DNA from: Heterocephalus glaber
Lineage: Eukaryota > Chordata > Mammalia > Rodentia > Bathyergidae
DNA length: 64,000 bases
Assembly: GCF_000247695.1 (NCBI RefSeq)
Contig: NW_004624795.1
Coordinates: 3,876,280 to 3,940,279, forward strand
Reading direction: 5' to 3'
Shown: piece by piece, positions 31,010-44,100 of the stretch
How the letters are laid out: every line of letters starts with the position of its first letter
How positions within the stretch are numbered: the first letter of the stretch is position 1
Made by a program: the position numbers and the translations under genes
Notes under the pieces: model-generated
Databases searched by the model: none
What the model was told of the DNA's origin: nothing
What the model saw: only the letters and a program-made list of their open reading frames with translations

Positions 31010-32160
31010 GCTGATTGTCAGGACGGTGTCCCAAGGCGCCGGCCGCCTCTTCCCCTGACCCTCGCGGGCCTAGGCCGGGCAGTAGGTGGGTGGGCGCGGA
31101 GCCCATTCATAAAACCCAGGGTTCCCGGCCGGCTCCTCTCATTGGCCCGGGGGGAGAGAGGCGTGGCCCGAGGTGCTGGGCGCCCTTGGCGGGGGGGAGT
31201 GGGCGGGTCCACGCGCGGGTGGAGCGAGGGGGCGTTCCCCGTTTTTGCAGGCCGGACTTCCTTTCCTCCTCGCTGTGCCCCCTCGCTCTCCCCCGGGGTG
31301 GGGATGGTACATCCCACCCTCCTCCCCCTCCCAGAGCTGCGGCGCCGCCGCCATCTTGGCACCTCAGCTTGAGGGAAAGCGCTGAATCTGGGCTCGGGGG
31401 GCCGGGTCGGGCGCCCGCGCCGCCGCACACGCGAGCCTTCCCGGCCCTCCCTGGTCTCCCCGCGGAGGCCCGGCCCTCTGAGGCGTGGGGAAGCCGCTCC
31501 GGCTCCTGTCAGGCGCGCGTGCGAGGCGGGCGGGCCGTACCACCCGGGCGGCGGAGGTCCGGGCCGGCGGGCGGGGAGCACGGGGCGGGGCGGGGCTGGC
31601 TGGGGGGCGGGGCGCAGGCGGACGGAACCACCGTGCAGGGTGGGGGGAGGTAACGGGACGGGCGCAACCATGGCGCGGTGAGGCCGCGGGTGGGATCGGT
31701 CCGGGGAGGCCTGGGCCCGCTGGCTTGGGCGCTGTCGCCGCCGCCCCCTCTCGCCGCCGCCGCCGCCGCCGCCCCGGGCATGTCGTCCAACTGCACCAGC
31801 ACCACGGCGGTGGCGGTGGCGCCGCTCAGCGCCAGCAAGACCAAGACCAAGAAGAAGCATTTCGTGTGCCAGAAAGTGAAGCTATTCCGTGCCAGCGAGC
31901 CGATCCTCAGCGTGCTGATGTGGGGGGTGAACCACACGGTAACCAGCACCCCCGCGCGCCCCACGCCCCCTGCGCCCCGACCCGCGCCCTGCGCCCCCGC
32001 CCAGCTGCCTGCACGCCCGCCCACCCTTGCACGCGTCCGGCCGGGTGCACCCCGCGCCACTTGAGGCCTGGTGTCCCCCGATGCGCCGCCGCCTCCTTCC
32101 TCCTGCCCGGCTGTCTGCTCTCGCCTCGCGCAGTCTGCCGCGGAGGGAAGGCCTGGGAGC
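31010..32160. promoter_or_regulatory. PIP4K2B: PIP4K2B CpG island promoter and 5' UTR
   Basis: Very GC- and CpG-rich block around the first exon. It has Sp1-type boxes (GTGGGCGGG near 31199; GGGGCGGGGCGGGG near 31582) and the YY1-type site CCGCCATCTTGG at 31348-31359. It is TATA-less. YY1 sites often sit close to the start of transcription, so initiation near 31340-31400 is plausible. GCC triplets (31753-31773) lie just before the start codon. Confidence 0.7.
31670..31681 (+). promoter_or_regulatory. Three-codon upstream ORF before PIP4K2B
   Basis: ATG GCG CGG TGA in the context CAACCATGG, a near-perfect Kozak site, ends 98 bases before the main start codon. The main ATG has the weaker context CGGGCATGT. 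If transcription starts upstream of 31670, ribosomes would meet this ORF first. Confidence 0.6.
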
Positions 32161-35100
32161 CGGATCGCTTCTGCCCCTGCTGTTCCATGTGCGTTACTCT
32201 AGTTCCTGCCAGCCAGCTGCCAGATTATTGTCCTGATGACAGCCAGGGGCACTGGCCCGCCTGGATATCCCTCTGTTTGTGGCCATTTGGCGTGGCTGTG
32301 CTAAGTTCCCATTCTCCAGGCTTCCTTCCCCCTCCCGGGGGGAATCCTCTCTGGGTTTCTTTTTGTTTTCTTCTTGAACGAGATACGGCACCCAGAGAGG
32401 CTCGGGCTCTCAGGGATGAGACTGCTGGGTGAGGAAGAGAGTGTACCTGTGGGAGGGTTCTCGGTGGGAATAATGTGACCTTCCTGTTCTTGGGACATTG
32501 ACCCTCCTGGGCTGTGTGGTGCCGAGGGTGTGATCGCGGTGGTAATTGTCCTAGATTGGCCGTCCTGAGGGTCCTGAGCGCTTTGAGACTGTCCAGCAGC
32601 CTCTGCCAGGAAGTTGCAGGTAGAACTGTGTTTGAAGCTGGAGACCGTGTTTTTGTGCCATGTGTTTAGGGTCTGTTTTCTGCCTCTTGCAGCCATTCTC
32701 TCCTCGCCTGTGATATTCTATTTATGAGTCGCTCCATGGGAATGAGAAGCACCAACTTCTGCAGCTGGAAGTTTGGAATGAGGAAAATGAAGGCTTCTTG
32801 GCTCTTCTGTTTGTTTTTGAGACAGAGTCTTGCATGTAGCCCAGGCTGGCCTCGAACTCGTGGCAGTCCTCCTGCCTCAGCATCAGCCTCCTAAGTGCTG
32901 GGATGACAGGCGTGCACCACTGCACCCAGCTCGCTGGCTCTTCTGAGCACTTGAGATTGTTTGCTCATAAGACTGAAGGGTGAACTAAGGGGCCCAGGGC
33001 CAGCGGACTTCACTTCACTCCGGTAGAGGAGCTGGGGAGCTTGTGGTGTGGACTGATGAGCTGTCACCTGGCCAGGGTTCCAGATCTCACACCTAGCACA
33101 GCAGAGCACCATGTACATGAGGTTTCTGTGTGTCCCTTGGTCTTGGGGAGGTCACAGTTTTCCGTGTCACCACTGGGGTTAATGAGGGTCCCAAAGGGTA
33201 GGGAGTACCTGGTGTATGGAGTGGGCCTCTAGGAGCGCCTTCGGGTCAGCAATCCAGCAGCGCTTGTTCCTCCTGCCTCTTGCAGCCTCCAGGGTCATCT
33301 GACAGTATTTCTAGGGAAACTGGGTCATCAAAATATGAACCCTGTGTCCATTTCTCAAAGTCGGTCCTTGATTTTGTTCTACATCCTGCTGCTCGCTAGA
33401 AAGCGTCCTGTCTTGTGATCTGGTGGAAGCCGAGAGAGAGGAATGTTCTGGCCACCCAGAAGGAGCTGGGGTCCCACTTTCACCCACGGGACCAAGCGTT
33501 CGTTGTCCAGCCCCCAGGGCTGTGCTGGAGGCTGGTGGGGCAGGTCTTGGGTTTGCCACCTGTTCCTTTTCCCTCCCAGCTGTGCCCCAGGGTGCTCGGG
33601 AGCTGGGGTCTGGCCGAGAACCTGAGCCTTGTTCTGGGCGTGTGGTGCTGGGCTTTCTTGTGCAGATGTGGGACCCACTCAGGGCTCCAGCACCTGTGGG
33701 GTGGGATGGGAAGTGGCTGTGTTTCTCAGGACGTGTTTCTCAGGACCCGTGGCCCTGGCTGCTTCTGGGCACACAGCGTGCCACACCCTGGGCAGGCGAG
33801 CTTTGGAGCTAAGCTCATCCCGGGTTTACTGCTTCATTTGGACCTCAGCTGGGAGCTGCAGCAGCAGACTAGGCCCAGAAGGGTGCAGTCTCTAGGCCTC
33901 AGTGCTTTCTGGGGCCCTGCCAGCCTTTGCATGGAGCCCCGCTTCCTTCCACAGCCAGCTGTCACCCCCTTTCACCAGCTCCGGTTTTAGATACCTGTTC
34001 TCTTTTGACCCTTTAATCTCCTGTCCCTCTAAGCATCTTGGTGTATGTGACCTGTAGCTAACAGGGCAGCAGCAAGAAAGATGAGTACGTCTTTGTTTTG
34101 TTTTGTTTTGTTTTGTTTTGTTTTGTTTTGTTAAGACCAAGTCTCGCTATGTAGTCCAGGGCAGTCTCGAACTCCCAGTGATCCTCCTGCCTCAGCCTCC
34201 GGAGTGCTGGGATTGTGGTGGGCACCATCACACCCAGCCTAGTGTGTCTTTATCTAGTGCAAAAACCAGTCATTCTCCACTTCTGGGTGGAAAGAGAGGC
34301 CATGGCCCCAGCATAGTCACAGGAGCCCCGCTTACGGGCAAGAACTTCGGCCCTGGACTCTGGTAGAGAGGCAGGAAAGGAGGCAGCAGAAGACTGATCT
34401 GTTGTGGAGGACACAACACTGTGTTGCAGTGGAGAAAACAGTTCAGAAGGTGTGGGATTAAGGGCAAGATGCCCTGGAAGGGACTCAGACCAGGAAGGGG
34501 GACCTCATCTGATGCTCATGGCGATTTTGGGAATGAGCCACGAGTGTGGCCTTGGCAAGGGGACTGGACAGTAACCCTTGGCGGCAGCTCTGTCCCATGG
34601 GAAAATGCCAGCCTGTCTGCCGGGGGGCTGCTCGTGGTCCGTTCTCCCAGCAGTGTGGATGGCACTTATGGGCCCACATCCTGGATCTGAGCTTGGGTCT
34701 CCTGGTCGGAGCCGCATCTGGCTGTCATTGCCATTTGCATCTGTCACAGTTACTTTTCTTGTTCCTGAGACAAAATACTCGATGTCTAAAATTAAAGGGG
34801 AAAAGGTTTATTTAGCTCACAGTTTATAGAGGTTTCAGTCTGTTACTGGCTGGCTCCGAGGCAGGGTGGCCTGGCAGAGGGGCAACAGTTCCTGGGAGCT
34901 GAAGATGTGGAAGCAACAGGGGCCAAGGGAGGGGCGTCACAGAGGGGAAACAGTTCCTGGTGCCCACACAGTAGCAAAAGCAACAAGGGACCTTTGGGGC
35001 ATCCTTCTGCCCCTTTTATCTTATCCAGACTACTTAGGGCGGGCAGCACTCACAGTCCCCCCGGGCCTAGCACTGGGCTGTGAATTGGCCAGCCCTGGAA

Positions 35101-38100
35101 AAGCCCCACCTGAGACCGTACGCAGGAGGGTTTGGGGGTCGCCTAGACACGGCGTAACAGCATCTCTTTGACAACCAGGGACACGCAGGGCCTTCCGGGG
35201 CATGGTAGCTTTGGCAAGTGTGTTAAATATAAACGATGTTTGGTGTCCATTTTAAAATTGAGCAGTCGTCTTTTATTGAGTTTTGTGTTCTTTGTATATC
35301 CTTGATAGAAATCCATCATCAGATAGGTAATTTACATATATTTTATCCCCTTCATTGGGCTGTCTTTTCATTTTCTTTTTTTTTTTTGGTACCGGGGATC
35401 GAACTCGGGTCCTTGCGCTTGTGTAGCAGGCAGCAAAACCACTGAGCTAAATCCCCGGCCCTTCATTTCCTTTTCCGTATCTTTTGAAGCTTAAGTGTTT
35501 ATTCTGGAAAAAATACAGTGTCTGTTTTTTTTTGTTGTTTGTGTTTTTGGTGTCATAGGCTTTATTTAACTCAAATTTTAAAGATTTACTCCTATATTTT
35601 CTTCTAAGGGTTTTACAGAGTTTGTTGTTATTGTTGTTTTTAATCTTGTTTTGTTTTGTTTAATCTTAAAGTGGGCATGGAGGTGTTTGGCTGGGGTCCC
35701 CATTCCTTGGGATGCGGAGGTTCGAGGACTAGGCCAACCCAGGATTTGGAGGCCACCTGGGGGAGCATAACCAACACCACCATCCTAGCTGGGGGTGCAG
35801 CTTGGAACACAAGGTCCTGCAGTTGGTCCCCGGCACAGCAAAAATAAGATGAAAAAAGTTGACCTTGATCCCTTCCCCCAAGAACTACCCCGTACAGGTG
35901 CAGCGCTGCACAGCAGGTCTCTGTATCTTATTCATCCTGCTTGATGGAAATTTTATGTCCACTGACTAACTCCCCCACTGGTGTTTCCACCCACCCCCTG
36001 GCAACAATCTTTCCACTCTTTGTTTCCATGAATTTGATTATTTTAAACACTTGGTTAAGGAGAAGGTCCAGTATTTGTTCTTCTGTGACTGGCCTACGTA
36101 ATTTAGGATTAGGTCCTCAGGGTCTTGCTGGTGTAGTCCAGGCAGGCCTTAAACTCACTGTGTAACCTAGGCTGGCCTCAAACTTGCAGCGGTCCTCCTG
36201 CCTCAGCCTCCAGAGTGCTGGGATCACAGGCGTGCACCACCTAGCCGACAGTACTATTGTACACTGTGCCTTGGTTTATGAACTTAATTTGTTTTACAGT
36301 TTGAGGGAAGGTGGCTGTGTTTGTGTTTGTGTGGGGAAGATGGCTGTGGTCATGTTGGTCACCTGATGCGGTTTGCAAATAGAAGCAAAATGTTGCCAGT
36401 GCTTTTGCTTGTGAACTGAATTGTTTGCAAACAAAGTGCTTGTGAACCGAAGTATTACTGTGTATTGCAGTTTCCATTTTGAAGACTGGCTAGGATTCCA
36501 CTGCATGTATTTTCCACATTTTCTTCATCTGTTTGTCAGTGGTTAAGGTTGCGTTTGCATCTTGCCTCTTGTGGCCAGTGCTGTGCACATGTTGTTTTCA
36601 CTCTGACACCTAGACCTGTGGTCCCCTTTGCGTCCATCTCTGTCTGGTGTGTGGCACGGATTTGTTCTTCTGTCCACTTGGTTCCTTTCCGGCTCTCACC
36701 CCGTTCTTTCCACACTTCCTTTTTTTTTTTTTTTTTTTCTGTACCGGGGATCGAACTCGGGTCCTTGTGATTGCGCAGCAGGGGGCGAAACCACTGAGCT
36801 AAATCCCCGGCCCCAATTTTTTTTTTTTTTGGTACCAGGGATTGAACTCATGACCTTGCGCTTGCGCGGCAGGTGCTGGAACCACTGAGCTAAATCCCCG
36901 TTCCCACACTTCCTTTGCCTGGTGCAGATCCACAGCCTTCTTTGCCACCTTGTTCTCTTGCTGTAGGCTTCCTGCTCCAAACAGGCCTTAGGGCGATTTC
37001 TTCTTCTTCCACCTTCCCTCCTTGCTCAGGGGTGGGGGGCGGGTGGCAGGTGGCTCAAGCCAGAGGAGGAGAAAAACCCAGAGGTGAATAGGAGGAGACC
37101 TGAGGTTCTGGGCAGGGAGAACAGAGCCTGGGGTGAGAAACCCTCCCTTCCCAGGAACCTTGGTATTGTGGGGGCAGCAGATGAGCTTCCTCAGAGCCTG
37201 GACACTGGGAAGCCTGCAGGGCCGGCCCAGGCCATGAGGCCTGGGAGGTCACTCAAAGTGGGGGTTTGTGAGGGAGAAGTTCACCAGGTCAGTGAGTGGC
37301 GGATGTGTGCGTCCAGTGGGACTGCACAGCCCCGACTGCTCCTGACCTTGTTCAGCCCCCTCCTGTGGATGCTGACGCTCCTGGGCTAAAAGTGTGGCCA
37401 ATGCGGAAACCACCTAGGTGAGGCGAGATGCGGCATCTTCCGAGCTGCTGTGCTTGGGAGAGGGAGAGCGGGGCCCTGTGCTTCAGTACGGTGACCTCTC
37501 CCTGCATTTGGGGCACAGCCTCAGGAGGGAACCCTAGCCTGCCTTCTAGCCTTCCACACCAGGGCCCCTGGCTGCAGTCACAGCAGCCTTGGGGTCGCTT
37601 TCCACTTTTCACTGTGTCCCAGGGCTTGGTGTCCCTGGTTCCCAACTCCCTCCTTTTTTCTGTCCGTCTATCCTTCCATCCAGCACTCTTGGAACAGCTA
37701 CTGGGTGGCAGCCATGTGTGAAGGACATGAAAATGTGCCAGATCATCCCCATCCCCTTCTAGGGACTCAGCCGAGGGGAACCAGACACGTCCCCCCAAGA
37801 TAGCCCTGTGACTCGATGTTCAGAATGCTGAGATGCAGGGAGGACTGGTGATTTGGCCTGGGGAGGCAGGCACACCTGTCATTCAGTCCCACGGATGGAG
37901 GACGGCTGGTCCCTTTGTTCCTACCACTGTGGTCTCTCCCACTAGCGCCTATCCTAATGGCCCTGCAAACAGCCTGGAAGCTTTGTTCCCTGTTCTAGTC
38001 CTTAATTGCTTCTCACCCCAGAATTACCTTTCCACATCACCCATCTGCCTGTGGACTACTGGACTTACACCCGAGAGGCTTCCTGTTGCTGCACAGTCAG

Positions 38101-41100
38101 GGCCAGTCGCTGCGGAATGGACAAACCCAAGTGGAGACCTGGGCTCTGCCTCTGATTAATAATGTGCTTTGGGAAGTGGGGTGTCAACCAGAAGTGAGTG
38201 GTTGTTTGGGCTCCATTGCCAGTACTGGCATAAATAAATAAGCAAATAAATAAATAGTATGCTTCAGGGCAGTTCTTTGTTGTTTTTGTTTAACTTTGAT
38301 TTTGTTTCTTCCTGAGCTTAATTTTGACTTCCTGTAAAGAAAGTATAACGCTTTCCTTGCTGTTATTGGATGAGGCACTATCAGAATAGAGGCAAGGAAT
38401 GGAAAATACTACCTTAGGCAGCACAGCACAAGAGCCTGGGCTTTGGCCAGAGACAGGTGGGCCTGGGTTGCAGCCCCGCACATGCTCTGCGGCTGGCTTT
38501 TCTGAAGTGCTTGGGCACAGTCGCATTAGTGATGCCTTCTGTGACCGCTGAGCCCCAGGAACCCTGGCACTGAGCAGATCACGAGCTGCATGTGTGTGAT
38601 AGGCGGTGGCAGAAAGCCCCTGCCTCAGGCGTTGGGACATCGGGGCGCCTGCTGGCTTGCTAACCTGAGCAGCGCACTGGGCTGGTCACCTGTCCCTCTC
38701 CTGCCGTACCTCCCACGCCTATGACTTCTGACCTCCGCAGCTGTGGCCCCGTGTGCCCGAGATTTCACCACCGGAGGCTTGGTCTGGCTGCCCTGGCCCG
38801 GCTTCCCCACCCTTGCGATCCTCGGAGAGCTACCATCTTCAGCCTTGCTGAAATGCCTTTCTAGCTGCTTCTAGCAGCAGCCCCAGCATTCCCACTCCGC
38901 AGCAGAATCTGTTGGGTTTTTTTGTTTTCTGGTACTGGGGATTGAACTCAGGATCTTGTGCTTTCAAGGCAGGTGGCGGAACCACTGCACTAAATCCCCG
39001 GCCCAATCTGTCGTTTCTTGTTACGTTTTTTTGTAGTTGTTTTGCATTGCTGAGGATAGAATCCAAGACCTTGTGAATGCTAGGTAGACACTGTACCCAG
39101 CCAGAATCACTCATTTCTCCCCCAACCCCCTTTTTTTTTTGGTATCGGGGATCAAACTCAGGACCTTGTGATTTTGAGGCAGGCGGGAGCACCACTGAGC
39201 TAAATCCCGGGCTACCGCCCCTCTTAACATTTGTCTTTGCAGTACTCATCTCCAGCCCTTTTTATTTATTTATTTTTACTTCGAGACTAACAGTCTCTGA
39301 ATTGCCCAGGTGGGATTTGAACTTTTAATCCTCCTGCCTCAGCCTCCCTCAGGCTGGGCATACAGGCATGAGCCACCATGCTTGGCTAGAATCAAGCATT
39401 TCTCTCTCTCTCTCTTTTTTTTTTTTCTTAAATTTTGAGATAGGCTCTTGCTATGTAGTTCAGGCTGGCTTTGAACTCACTGTGTAGCCCAGGCTGGCCT
39501 CGAACTTGTGATCCTCCTGTCTCAGCCGCCTGAGTGCTGGGACTACAGGTGTGCACCACCACACCCAGCTGAACCAAGCATTTCTTAATCTGCTTTTCAT
39601 TTCCCCTTATACATAAAGCAGTTGTAGCACTCATCTCATTATCTGTTCTCCAAACCAAATGGAGGCCTTGTCTCCACCTCCTGGGCCAGTGTCAGTGGAT
39701 CATAAATTGAGGGGAAGCTGTCCAAGGCTAAGCCAGATCAGGAGAGGTGTTGGCTACCAGGTGAAGGAGTTCAGACTTTCCCCTGGGGTTTCAGAGGAGC
39801 AGGAGGTCCTGGAGCAGGAGTGTAGGGCGATCCTGCCCAGACTCTCCCAGGGCAGGTGCTCTTGGCGGGGCCAAGAGAGGCCTCTGTGGTGTGGCCATGA
39901 GTGAGTCCGCCCCGAGCCTGTGCACCTCTGCCGGTCTCACTGTCCGAGCACCGCCTTGACGTGACGTGGAATTGAGACGCTGTGGGCTTGTGTCATCTGC
40001 TTCTTTCATGTGCACAACACCCCCCAGCGCCCTCTGCACACCCCGACACAGCGAGGCATCTAGTACCCATTGCAGTAAATACTGTTCAGCTGAAATTGAA
40101 TCCGGCTCTTCTGGGGATAAAAAATTTAGCATAGCTAAAAAAATAGACTAAAACTATAGCTGAGCTCTAGAGTAAGTCACTTATAGTGGACACAAAGGGT
40201 GAGTTGGTGGGGTTGAGAGAGGATTGTTCATTTTATGGATTATTCTATACTGTCTGAATTAAAAGTTTGCTGTTACTGGGTTGTGTAGTCAGTAATAAAG
40301 ACAGGCTGGGCACAGTGGCGCACGCCTATGATCCCACCTACTTTGGAGACTGAGGCAGGAGGATCGAAAGTTAGAGCCCAGCCTGGGTACTGTAGGGAGA
40401 CCCAGTCTCAAAATTTTAAAAAGGGCTGGAGAGCCGGAGATTTAGCTCAGTGGTTTTGCTGCCTGCTGTGCAAGCTCAAGGACCCGAGTTCAATCCCCAG
40501 TACCAAAAAAAAAAAGGGCTGGGCATGTGGCTCAGCAGTAGAATAAGGCCATGGGTTCAATCCCCGTTACTGAAGAGGAAAGAAAAGGGTATAAAGTGAA
40601 GTGAGCTAAAAGCTGACCAGTGTACAGTCCTTTAAACTGTTGCACTAAAAGTACAACAACAACATTGATGAACAGAGCCTTCCTTAGTAGCTCCCCTTAG
40701 GCGGCCTCCCGAGAGGGTATTTTTATTTTTTTCTAGTTGTCCCAGGATCAGGCTGTGGCTTTGGCACTGACTTTGGGTCCCAGACTAAGCCTGAGTGGAT
40801 GTGTAGCAGGTGTGTTAACAGTTTGGTCACTGTGTGCTGCTCTCAGAGCCAGGGCTGTGTTCTTTGTAGTACAAAGGATGAGCTAGGAAAAGAGCCCCAA
40901 CCCTGTTGTCTTGCTTCCCCTTTAACTCAGAGCCGGGCTCGAGATGCCAGGAGAAAGGAAGTGGGATCGCCAGCACCCATTGTTTCTGCTGGCAGCGACA
41001 GCGCAGCGGAGTGGTTTCTTCTGCAGGCACAGATTTGACAGCACAGTCCCTTGGTTCCCTGGCTGGCTCTCCTCGTGGCCGTGGGGAGGGATTGGCCAGT

Positions 41101-44100
41101 GGAGAAATCACAGACTGGTGTGCTGAAAGTCGAGGACGATTCACATGCAGTAAAACACACACATTTTGCTAGGCGTGGGGTGCACACTTGTGATCTAGAA
41201 CTCTGGGAGGCTGAGCAGGACTGAAAGTTTGAGTCTAGTCTTAGCACCTTAGCGAGACCATCTCAAAATACAGAACGTTAAAAAGAGGGCTGGAGGGCCA
41301 GGGATTTAGCTAAGTGGTGCTGCCTCCTGCCTCCAAAGTGCAGGTCCTGGGTTCGATCCCTGGTACCAAAAAAAACAACAAAAAAATGAGGGCTAGAGAT
41401 ACAGCTCAGTGCAAAGGCTCTGGGGTCACTCCCTGTACCACAAAATACTGACGCGCACATGCATGGACGAGTTTCAGTTCACAGGTGGACAACAGTGTTA
41501 CCCACGTAACCATCACCCCAGACAACACAGAACATTTCTGTCTACCCCTTACCCCAGCCCTCGCAGGCGGCCTGTTCTCGACTCGTGTAGAGCTGGGGCC
41601 CCGAAGGCTGCACTCTGTGTGCCCCCAATCAGCCTTTGGCAGCAGTCTGTCGCATCTCTGTCCCACTGCCCCCTCCACACGCGTGCCTTGCTCTGCCTTC
41701 CTGGTCCCTGAGTGCCCCAGGCCAGGCCTTCCCCGGCTCTGCGTGCTGTGGTCCCTTTGTTAGCGCATTAACGTGGACTTCCTCCATCCTGACATTTCTA
41801 AAATAAAAAGGGTTGGGACATAAAAGGGACAGCAAATTAAATGCCATTTCCCCCATTCGTGCTCCTGGAGGAGTCCTAATGGCTGCAGGTTGTTTCTCTC
41901 TGCCACCTGAGCCCTCATTAGATAACAGGGTTTGTAAGCAGAGTATCTGGGAGATGCCGGCTCTGCCCCTGCCCCATGCATTAAGTCGGGACCAGACTCT
42001 CCTCTGATGCCTGCATGCATTAGTGGCCTCCAGGCCGGGGCTGAGGGTCAAATGTCAGTGACTCCACAGTGCTGGAGAGGACAGCTGTGGCTAATTAGAC
42101 CCTTAATTGGCTAAATGGGATGGGGAGGGCAGCATCCACCCTGGCAGCTTTGCTTCCACGGGAAGCCAGCTCCATGGAGGGAATGAGACGCAGGGAAGGT
42201 TGTGGCAGAGATGAGGCCCTGCCCCGTGTCCCCTGTCAGCGAGGACCCAGTGAGCTGGGACTGGTGTCTGCCTCTTCCAGTCGGCCTTAGTGTGCTCCTT
42301 TATTTGGGAGGCGCCAGTTACTCAGCCGCACCAGCCAGCAGGTTTTCCCAGCCTTGAGCTGATTTCTGCAGGACCCACCCTTCGCACAAAGATCTTCAAA
42401 GACTTTAATTAACAAAGGGCACCCAGGTTGGAGGACGCTGAGTCACTGATCCCTCTGGGACTGCGTTGGACAGATATTTACTGAGTGGCGGCCACGTGCG
42501 CCCACTGCGCTGAGTGCTGCAGAGCCCACAGGTCACTGGAGCCTTGCCAGGAAAGATGGTGATTCGGTAGTGGGAGCCGAGGTCCAGCCAGCAAGGGGCT
42601 TCCGGGAGGAGGGTGCTTACTGTCTGCAGTCCTGGAGGGCTTTGTGGGGGAGCTGCCCCTTAGGGGCCAAGGAGATCGGGGGACTCACTGCCAACCAGGA
42701 CCAGCTAGGAAGGGAACGGGAATCCGAGAACGGCCGGCACTTCTGTGTGTAGCATGGAGTCCTGGCCAGTAACCTCCCCATCCCCTCGCTTTGCAGATCA
42801 ATGAGCTGAGCAATGTCCCTGTCCCTGTCATGCTCATGCCAGATGACTTCAAAGCCTACAGCAAGATCAAGGTGGACAATCACCTCTTCAATAAGTAAGT
42901 GGCTCCGTGGGCTCAGGAGTGGGCCGGCCAGCGTGTCAGGTGGAGCTGCGACGCCCGGTGTACAGGGCTGACAGACGGCCGGGAGAGCATGTATGCTGTT
43001 CCTGTCCCCACACTGTCTTGTTGTGGCCTCCTTGATTGGCTGCCCTGCAGTGTCCCTTGGGGTCTGTCGCTTGGCTGTGACAGCCAGGTGTTCCTGGCTT
43101 GGGATGCAGCCTGGCCCTTCGCTCCCAGGCCTGCATTGGAGCAGTGGGTTGAGCTTGGCGCTCAGGTGCGCCACCGGAAGTCACTGTCCCCATCTCTGTC
43201 CCTGGGGCTTCTTGCACTGGAGGTGTCTTAGCTGTTGGTTGCCTGTTGCTGGAGACTCCTGCAGCCATTTGCCCACACTCTGGGTGGCCCGGGAGCTTTT
43301 GTCGCCCACTCTGCTCCCTGTGCACGTCCCCTTGGCCTCCCCACACTCCTGCAGTCTCCAGCCCCTCTCTACCTGCCTGGAGGGAAAGCTCACTTTCAGA
43401 ACGTATCTTAGTAGTCAGCCGTGGTAGGAACACCTGTAATCCTAGCCAGGGCAGGAGGATTGCTTCGAGTTCCAGGCCAGCCTGGGCTGCATGGGAGACC
43501 CTGTTTCACAACAACAAAAACAAAATATGCCAACAAATAAAAAACCTGAGAACATAGCTTAGTGGTCTCTGCCATCCACAATAGTAGCATCTTGTTCTAA
43601 AAACCCTCTGTCTCTGTAGCTGCCATGTGTTAAGTGGCCTTCTAAGGAAGGTGAGACAGCTCTGGACCAGGGCAGGAGGGCAGGCAGGGATCCAGGGCTG
43701 GGCATGGTGGCTCACACCAGTAATCCCTGCTACTCCCAGCTACCCTGGACGCTGAAGCAGAAGGATCCCAAACTCAGGGCTGCCTTGGGCCATTTCCCTG
43801 AGGATGTTACTCAGTGGTACAGAACTGGCCTAGCATGCACAGGCCCAGGGGTCATCCTCAGCACAGCAAAAAAGAAAGTCCAGAAAAGAGCAGATGGCTC
43901 ACAGGGGAGCCGAGCCAAGGGGCAGGCACCCAGCCTAGGCTCTGCTCCTCCCCAGGGAGAACCTCCCCAGCCGCTTCAAGTTCAAGGAGTACTGCCCCAT
44001 GGTGTTCCGCAACCTCCGAGAGCGCTTTGGCATCGATGACCAGGACTACCAGGTATGGGCGTCACTGTCTGGCAGGGCTAGAGGGGCGCGCGGGGGGCTC

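Larger units (their letters stand above)
31939..42796 (+). other. PIP4K2B intron 1 (10.9 kb)
   Basis: Largest intron. SINEs: B1 at 32814-32932 (-), 34131-34242 (-), 36115-36247 (-), 39285-39390 (-), 39431-39573 (-), 40308-40425 (+) and 41170-41275 (+). ID at 35380-35461 (-), tandem 36721-36814 and 36817-36903 (-), 38926-39005 (-), 39131-39214 (-), 40433-40514 (+) and 41288-41374 (+). The stretches 32160-32810, 33120-34080, 36910-38220 and 41750-42790 are SINE-free. Confidence 0.75.

Noticed and set aside
31018..31860. 280-codon open frame on the minus strand over the PIP4K2B CpG island
   Set aside because: Low-complexity Arg/Gly/Pro composition, as expected in GC-rich DNA with few stop codons; no family resemblance, and it overlaps the PIP4K2B first exon.
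41409..42051. Overlapping open frames on both strands in PIP4K2B intron 1
   Set aside because: No coding signature; better read as non-coding, possibly regulatory.
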